Positions 59,871-64,000 of a stretch of 64,000 bases of DNA are shown here, piece after piece. The first letter of the stretch is position 1. Each line of letters begins with the position of its first letter. The translations under genes and the position numbers were made by a program. The notes under the pieces are model-generated. The model ran no database searches. It worked only from the letters and a program-made list of their open reading frames with translations, and had not been told where the DNA came from. The DNA comes from Pelomonas sp. SE-A7 (GTDB lineage Bacteria > Pseudomonadota > Gammaproteobacteria > Burkholderiales > Burkholderiaceae_C): NCBI RefSeq assembly GCF_030345705.1, contig NZ_JAUASW010000003.1, forward strand, positions 1 to 64,000, given 5' to 3'.

Positions 59871-62468
59871 TCAACGGCCCTGCAGTACCCGGGCCTCGAA
59901 CTGGGCCAAGGGCAGCGGCCGGCTATAGAGCCAGCCCTGGAACTGCGGGCAGCCGATGCCGGCCATGAAGGCGCGCTGCGGCTCGGTCTCCACGCCTTCG
60001 GCGATCACGCCCAGATCGAGACTGCGGGCCAGGGTCACGATGGTGCGGGCGATGGCCGCATCGCTGGGGTCGTGCAGCACGTCACGCACGAAGGAGGCAT
60101 CGACCTTGAGGTCGTCCAGCGGCAGCCGCTTCAGGTAGGACAGCGAGGAATAGCCGGTACCGAAGTCGTCCAGCGAGAAGCCGATGCCGCGCGCCTTCAG
60201 CGCCACCATCTTGGCGATCAGGTCCTCGACGTTGTGGGCCAGCAGGCTTTCGGTCAGCTCCAGCTTGAGCCGCTCGGGGTCTATCGCCGTGCGCTGCAGG
60301 ACGCCCAGCACCTGGGTCACGAAATCGGCCTGCTGGAACTGGCGCGCGCTGACGTTGACCGCCAGCGTCAGCGTCTCGAAGCCCGGCATCGTGGCCCAGC
60401 GGGCCAGCGTGGCGCAGGCGGTCTCCAGCACCCACAGGCCCAGCGGCAGGATCAGGCCGCTGGCCTCGGCCAGCGGGATGAAGACCACCGGCGGCACCAC
60501 GCCGCGCTGCAGATGGGCCCAGCGCAGCAGGCATTCCGCGCCTATGGTGCGGCCGGCACTGTCCACCACCGGCTGGTAGTGCAGCTGGAACTGCTGCCCG
60601 GCCAGCGCCAGGCGCAGGTCCTGCTCCAGCGCCAGCCGGTCCTTGACCGCGATCTCGAGCGCCGGGTCGAAGAAGCAGACCGCATCGCGGCCGGCCGACT
60701 TGGCCTTGTACATGGCCAGGTCGGCCTGCTTCATCAGCTCGTCGGTCGAGCCCTGGTCGCCGCGGAACAGGGTCATGCCAATGCTGGCCGAACCCTCGTA
60801 GGCATCGCCGGCCAGCGCGAACGGCGCCTTGATCGCGACCAGCAGCTTCTCGGCCACGGCCTCGGCATCGGAGGCCGCGTCATCGCGGCTCGGTTGCAGC
60901 CCGGCCAGCAGCACGACGAACTCGTCGCCACCGAAGCGCGCCACGGTGTCTCCGTCGCGCAGGCAGGCCTGCAGCCGCGCCGCCACTTCCTTCAGCCATT
61001 GGTCGCCGACCTCATGACCCTCGGTGTCGTTGATGGTCTTGAAATGGTCGAGGTCGATGAACAGCAGGGCGCCATGCTGGCGGTTGCGCGCGCTGGCGGC
61101 CTGCAGCTGGTGCAAGCGGTCCATCAGCAGCGTGCGGTTGGGCAGGCCGGTCAGCTGGTCGTAGAAGGCCAGCATCTGGATGCGTGCCTCGGCCTGCTTG
61201 AGCTCGGTGATGTCCTGGGCCGTGCCCACGGTGCGCAGCGCCTGGCTGCCGAACTCGGAGCTGGCCCGCTCCTCTATCCACTTGATGCGGCCGTCGGGCA
61301 GCAGGATGCGGTGGACCACGTGATAGGGCTGGCCCTTGTTGAGCGAATCCAGGTAGGCCTGCTTGACGCTCTCGCGGTCCTCCGGATGGACCCGCTCCAG
61401 GAAGTCGCGGTAGGTGGCGCCGAACTCCGAAGGGTCCAGCTCGAACAGTTGGAAGGTCTCCTCGCTCCACCACAGCTTGCCGGTGCCCGGCTCCAGCGAC
61501 CAGCTGCCCAGGCGGGCGATCTTCTGCGCTTCCTTGAGCTGCTCGCTGTTGACCCGCAGCGACTGCTCGGCCGCGCGTCGCTCGGCGTCGGTCTGCTGCA
61601 GCCGGCCCTGCAGCTCGGCCAGCCAGCCCATCACCGTGCCGTCCTCGCGCTCGCCCGCCGGCAGCTCGGCCTCGAACTCGCCGCGGCCCAGCCGCGCGAT
61701 CTGCTCGTGCACATGATCCAGCGGCGCGCCCAGCGTCTGCTGCTGCAGCTTGTAGAGCCGCCAGATCATCCAGGCCAGCAGCAGGCCCAGCGACACGAAC
61801 AGCCAGCGCATCAGGCCGGCATTGCCGACCGCCTGGGCCACGGCGCGGTCGGTGCGCTCGCGCACCAGCTCATTGAACTGGGCGATGGGCCGCATGATGC
61901 CGGCCTTGGCCCGGTGGTAGGCCTCGTCGTGCAGCAGGGCCACGGCCCGGGCGCGCAGCTCGGCCGAAGGCGCGCCCGCCCCTGCCAGCAGGGCCATGGC
62001 CTCGTACTCGGTCTGGGTCAGCGCATCGGAATTGCGCTTGGCCTCGGCCAGCTTGTCGAACTCCATGTCGGTGAAGCCGGCCTCGCGCATCAGCTCCAGC
62101 AGCGGCTTGGCCTCGGCGAAGGGGCGCGGCCGCTTGCCGTCGGCCAGCACCAGGTCCCAGTAGATGTTGGCCGCATCGCGCGGCCGCGGGCTGCGGCCTT
62201 CGCGGATCTCGAGGATCTCCTGGTAGCGCTCCTTGTAGACCGCATCGCCGGTGGCGGCATAGGTCCGCACCATGCGCGTCAAATCGTCCGAGGTCTGGCG
62301 CAACTCGTCGGCCAGCAGGCTGGAGCGCTGGCGCAGCTGGTTGGTGCGGTCGATCTCCTTCTCGGCCAGCACATAGAACACGAAGGCCGCGACCAGGGCC
62401 CCGAACACCAGCAGCGTGCGCCACAAGGCGCGCTGGAAGCTGGGGGTGGAGGTCTCGGACATCGGCAT
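59871..62468 (-). CDS. Membrane-bound PAS-GGDEF-EAL protein (cyclic-di-GMP turnover)
   Basis: The 865-residue protein has an N-terminal membrane helix (12-32), a sensor region to a second helix (about 215-235), a HAMP-like segment, a PAS domain with SWSLEPGTGKLWWSEET and PEDRES, and tandem GGDEF and EAL domains. The GGDEF motif is intact (RFGGDEFVVLLA), so cyclase activity is likely. The EAL motif is ECLLRW, and the rest, ELTESLLA, DDFGTGYSSLSYLKR and EGVETEPQ, is conserved, so phosphodiesterase activity is possible. The start is the ATG at 62468 or 62462. Confidence 0.88.
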   Translation of the reverse strand: MPMSETSTPSFQRALWRTLLVFGALVAAFVFYVLAEKEIDRTNQLRQRSSLLADELRQTSDDLTRMVRTYAATGDAVYKERYQEILEIREGRSPRPRDAANIYWDLVLADGKRPRPFAEAKPLLELMREAGFTDMEFDKLAEAKRNSDALTQTEYEAMALLAGAGAPSAELRARAVALLHDEAYHRAKAGIMRPIAQFNELVRERTDRAVAQAVGNAGLMRWLFVSLGLLLAWMIWRLYKLQQQTLGAPLDHVHEQIARLGRGEFEAELPAGEREDGTVMGWLAELQGRLQQTDAERRAAEQSLRVNSEQLKEAQKIARLGSWSLEPGTGKLWWSEETFQLFELDPSEFGATYRDFLERVHPEDRESVKQAYLDSLNKGQPYHVVHRILLPDGRIKWIEERASSEFGSQALRTVGTAQDITELKQAEARIQMLAFYDQLTGLPNRTLLMDRLHQLQAASARNRQHGALLFIDLDHFKTINDTEGHEVGDQWLKEVAARLQACLRDGDTVARFGGDEFVVLLAGLQPSRDDAASDAEAVAEKLLVAIKAPFALAGDAYEGSASIGMTLFRGDQGSTDELMKQADLAMYKAKSAGRDAVCFFDPALEIAVKDRLALEQDLRLALAGQQFQLHYQPVVDSAGRTIGAECLLRWAHLQRGVVPPVVFIPLAEASGLILPLGLWVLETACATLARWATMPGFETLTLAVNVSARQFQQADFVTQVLGVLQRTAIDPERLKLELTESLLAHNVEDLIAKMVALKARGIGFSLDDFGTGYSSLSYLKRLPLDDLKVDASFVRDVLHDPSDAAIARTIVTLARSLDLGVIAEGVETEPQRAFMAGIGCPQFQGWLYSRPLPLAQFEARVLQGR

Positions 62469-62542
62469 GGGCCGATCAGGATAGCAAGCCCCCTGTCCGG
62501 CCGCGCTAGCATCTGCCCTTCCTGTCGCTCCCCTGCACGACC

Positions 62543-62839
62543 ATGATTCTCGAAGTCGCCGACATCCGCATCGCCCCCGGCCAGCAGGCTGCCTTCGAAG
62601 CCGCCATCGCCCGGGGCGTGGCCGAGGTGATCTCGCGCTCGCCCGGCTTTCTGCGCCACCAGCTGCAGCGCGGCATCGAAGCGCCGGAGCGCTACCTGCT
62701 GCTGATCGACTGGGCGACGCTGGAAAACCACACGGTGGACTTCCGCGGCGGCCCCTTGTTCGGGCAATGGCGCGCCATCGTGGGGCCCTTCTTCGCCGAG
62801 CCGCCCAAGGTGGAGCATTTCCAGCTCGCCACGCCCTGA
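62543..62839 (+). CDS. Antibiotic biosynthesis monooxygenase (ABM)-domain protein
   Basis: The 98-residue protein is a single ABM-type alpha/beta-barrel domain: MILEVADIRIAPGQQAAFEA, VISRSPGFLRHQLQRGIE and YLLLIDWATLENHTVDF, ending FFAEPPKVEHFQLA. Such domains act as small monooxygenases, heme-degrading enzymes or unknown binding proteins. The substrate is unknown. It is divergent from the GGDEF-EAL gene with 74 nt between the starts. The sequence between it and the next gene (62840-63116) has no supported gene. Confidence 0.85.
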   Translation: MILEVADIRIAPGQQAAFEAAIARGVAEVISRSPGFLRHQLQRGIEAPERYLLLIDWATLENHTVDFRGGPLFGQWRAIVGPFFAEPPKVEHFQLATP

Positions 62840-63116
62840 GCCGGGGCGCATCTCCCCCCTGGGAACGATTCTTTACGAGGCAGCAATGGCAGGCGGCCGC
62901 CAGGCTGCGCAGAATCGGTGGCATCGAGTCCCTGCCGCCACCGGTCATGCACCTCGCCCTCACCCCATCGATGCGCCGCGCCGCCCCGCTGCTGAGCACC
63001 CTGGCGGTGGCCGTGATCGCCGTGGGCGCAGCCCTGATGCTGACCCTGCTGGCCTGAGCGGTGTAAGGACGGCGTCCGTTCCGGCGACACAGCCCGGCAA
63101 CCACCGCCCCACCCTT

Positions 63117-63629
63117 GTGAACAAGCAACTCCTCTGCTCGCTGGCCGCGGCCCTGCTGACCGCCTGTGCCGCGCCCGCCACCCATGTCGGCCTGCCCCTG
63201 CAGCAGGCCTGGTTCCAGGGCCGCCTGGTCGACTACGTCACCACCGACATCTCCGACGGCGCCATGGCCCGTGCGCTGGGCGTCAACCATGTGCCGGCCC
63301 TGGCGCAGGCGCTCGCGCCGGCCGCACCGGGCCGACCGCGCACCCCGGTCGAGCGGGTCTACAAGTTCGCCGACGGCGAGCAGCTGAGCGTCTTCCCTTC
63401 GGTGCCGCGACCGGTCGGCGGCGAAAACCGCGACGCCGGCTACAGCCCGCTGTGGGCCCTGGTCGAGGTGCGCTGGCGTGCCGGCAGCCAGCCCCGGCTG
63501 CTGGCCTCGGAGGAAGCCATCCTGGAGGCCGAGCAGGCCGGCGAGCTGGCATTGCGTCACACCGGCATCGTGGTGAATTGCCCGGTCGTCCGCGTGGCCG
63601 GGCAGGGGGCGCTGCGCGATCTCCGGTAA
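63117..63629 (+). CDS. Hypothetical lipoprotein
   Basis: I do not recognise this family. The 170-residue product begins with a lipoprotein signal (MNKQLLCSLAAALLTACAAP, likely Cys17). The mature part begins with FQGRLVDYVTTDISDGAMARALGVN and has VERVYKFADGEQLSVFPSVP and YSPLWALVEVRWRAGSQPRL, a mix of strands suggesting a small periplasmic domain. The start is the GTG at 63117, which is the only in-frame start that places the signal properly. It is followed by a solute-binding protein gene 81 nt later. Confidence 0.7.
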   Translation: MNKQLLCSLAAALLTACAAPATHVGLPLQQAWFQGRLVDYVTTDISDGAMARALGVNHVPALAQALAPAAPGRPRTPVERVYKFADGEQLSVFPSVPRPVGGENRDAGYSPLWALVEVRWRAGSQPRLLASEEAILEAEQAGELALRHTGIVVNCPVVRVAGQGALRDLR

Positions 63630-63710
63630 GGGTCGATCGTGATGCCGGTCGGCAGGCCCCCGCCGGACAATCGGTCACCGCCCCGGCCAGGAGGCCGGGC
63701 GATCCACACC

Positions 63711-64000
63711 ATGCATCCATCCGCGCTCACGCGCCGTGCCTTCACCAGCGGCCTGGGGCTGCTGGCCGCGCTGCCGGTCGGCGCCGAAACGCCGCTGCGC
63801 ATTGCAATCGACATCAACGACCAGGGCGGCCTGACCCCGGTGGCCCGCGCCATCATCGGCCGGGCGTTCGAGCGCGTCGGCGTGGCCCTGCATTTCGAGC
63901 CGCTGCCTCTGCGCCGTTCGCTGCGCATGAGCAGCAGCGGCGAGATCGATGGCGAGGCGCTGCGCACCGCGGCCCTGGCCGACGAGCATCCCGAGTTGCT
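63711..64000 (+). CDS. Solute-binding protein, N-terminal part (cut by the window)
   Basis: Only the first 96 residues are present. A twin-arginine-like or ordinary signal (LTRRAFTSGLGLLAALPVGA) is followed by PLRIAIDINDQGGLTPVARAII and FERVGVALHFEPLPLRRSLRM, which resembles the start of family 3 periplasmic solute-binding proteins. The ligand cannot be told from this fragment. AGGAG lies about 15 nt before the ATG at 63711, and a GGACAAT that may be a -10 lies about 45 nt upstream. The gene continues beyond position 64000. Confidence 0.65.
   Translation, partial: MHPSALTRRAFTSGLGLLAALPVGAETPLRIAIDINDQGGLTPVARAIIGRAFERVGVALHFEPLPLRRSLRMSSSGEIDGEALRTAALADEHPEL

Noticed and set aside
62543..62839. 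Antibiotic biosynthesis cluster suggested by the ABM domain
   Set aside because: The domain name is historical; no synthase, transport or resistance genes for a natural product lie nearby.
62947..63057. A 36-residue hydrophobic open frame
   Set aside because: It could be a one-helix membrane peptide, but it has no convincing Shine-Dalgarno or promoter and such short hydrophobic frames are common by chance here.

Overview
The window is a high-GC bacterial chromosome segment packed with protein genes on both strands. The gene set points to a betaproteobacterium of the order Burkholderiales, probably the Rubrivivax/Leptothrix/Roseateles side: an incomplete regulatory PTS, a Cys-type soluble NAD-dependent formate dehydrogenase (fdsGBA-fdhD-fdsD), ybeZ-ybeY, lipB-lipA, hemJ near hemB, DUF1840 and ybeD. 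An extragenic repeat of a kind I remember from Burkholderiales genomes lies at 23757-23824. This placement is inference; no rRNA gene lies in the window, although two minus-strand promoters at the left edge look like those of an rRNA operon lying outside it.

Layout. 1-245: rRNA-type tandem promoters reading leftward. 246-4222: PTS genes ptsI, ptsH and a mannose-type EIIA, with an OlsB-type ornithine-lipid acyltransferase on the other strand between ptsI and ptsH, preceded by four 11-bp-spaced repeats resembling a Pho box. 4263-8053: class III CoA-transferase, alpha/beta hydrolase, a degenerate histidine-kinase/receiver protein and a TlpA-like thioredoxin. 8183-17477: a four-gene MdtABC-type RND efflux operon with its own NodT-type outer-membrane channel. 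17542-18961: a DUF1460 lipoprotein and a VOC protein. 19083-25740: a long leftward run (hemJ, vanZ-like, 2Fe-2S ferredoxin, hydrolase, D,D-carboxypeptidase, D-amino-acid transaminase, ybeD, lipB, lipA). 26013-28146: hemB and a CorA-type transporter. 28161-33417: ybeY-phoH, a NarX/LuxR-type two-component pair and ruvAB. 33399-39704: sterol-desaturase-like protein, histidine phosphatase, DUF1840, an FAH-family hydrolase and a two-gene cyclic-di-GMP operon. 39924-44936: beta-ketoadipate genes pcaIJF, a PcaR/PobR-type regulator and pobA. 44929-48783: YceI-like lipoprotein, 3-hydroxyacyl-CoA dehydrogenase, enoyl-CoA hydratase and a hydrolase. 48812-54797: the formate dehydrogenase operon. 54842-64000: an exported serine hydrolase with a Tat-type epimerase, an OPT transporter, a two-repeat secreted protein, a second GGDEF-EAL protein, an ABM-domain protein, a lipoprotein and the start of a solute-binding protein.

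How the genes work together. PobA would turn 4-hydroxybenzoate into protocatechuate and PcaIJF would finish the pathway from 3-oxoadipate to succinyl-CoA and acetyl-CoA; the middle steps (pcaGHBCD) are not in the window. The formate dehydrogenase operon would supply NADH from formate. lipA/lipB make lipoyl cofactors, and hemB/hemJ serve heme synthesis.

The most interesting signals are regulatory. A Pho-box-like array precedes olsB. A -10-like hexamer lies 6-8 nt before the start codon of at least nine genes, suggesting leaderless mRNAs. Paired GTTC-N7-GAAC palindromes precede pcaI. A double-hairpin segment is inserted in frame in one RND pump gene, and a minus-strand terminator lies just upstream of hemJ. 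I found no CRISPR array, prophage, transposase or tRNA.
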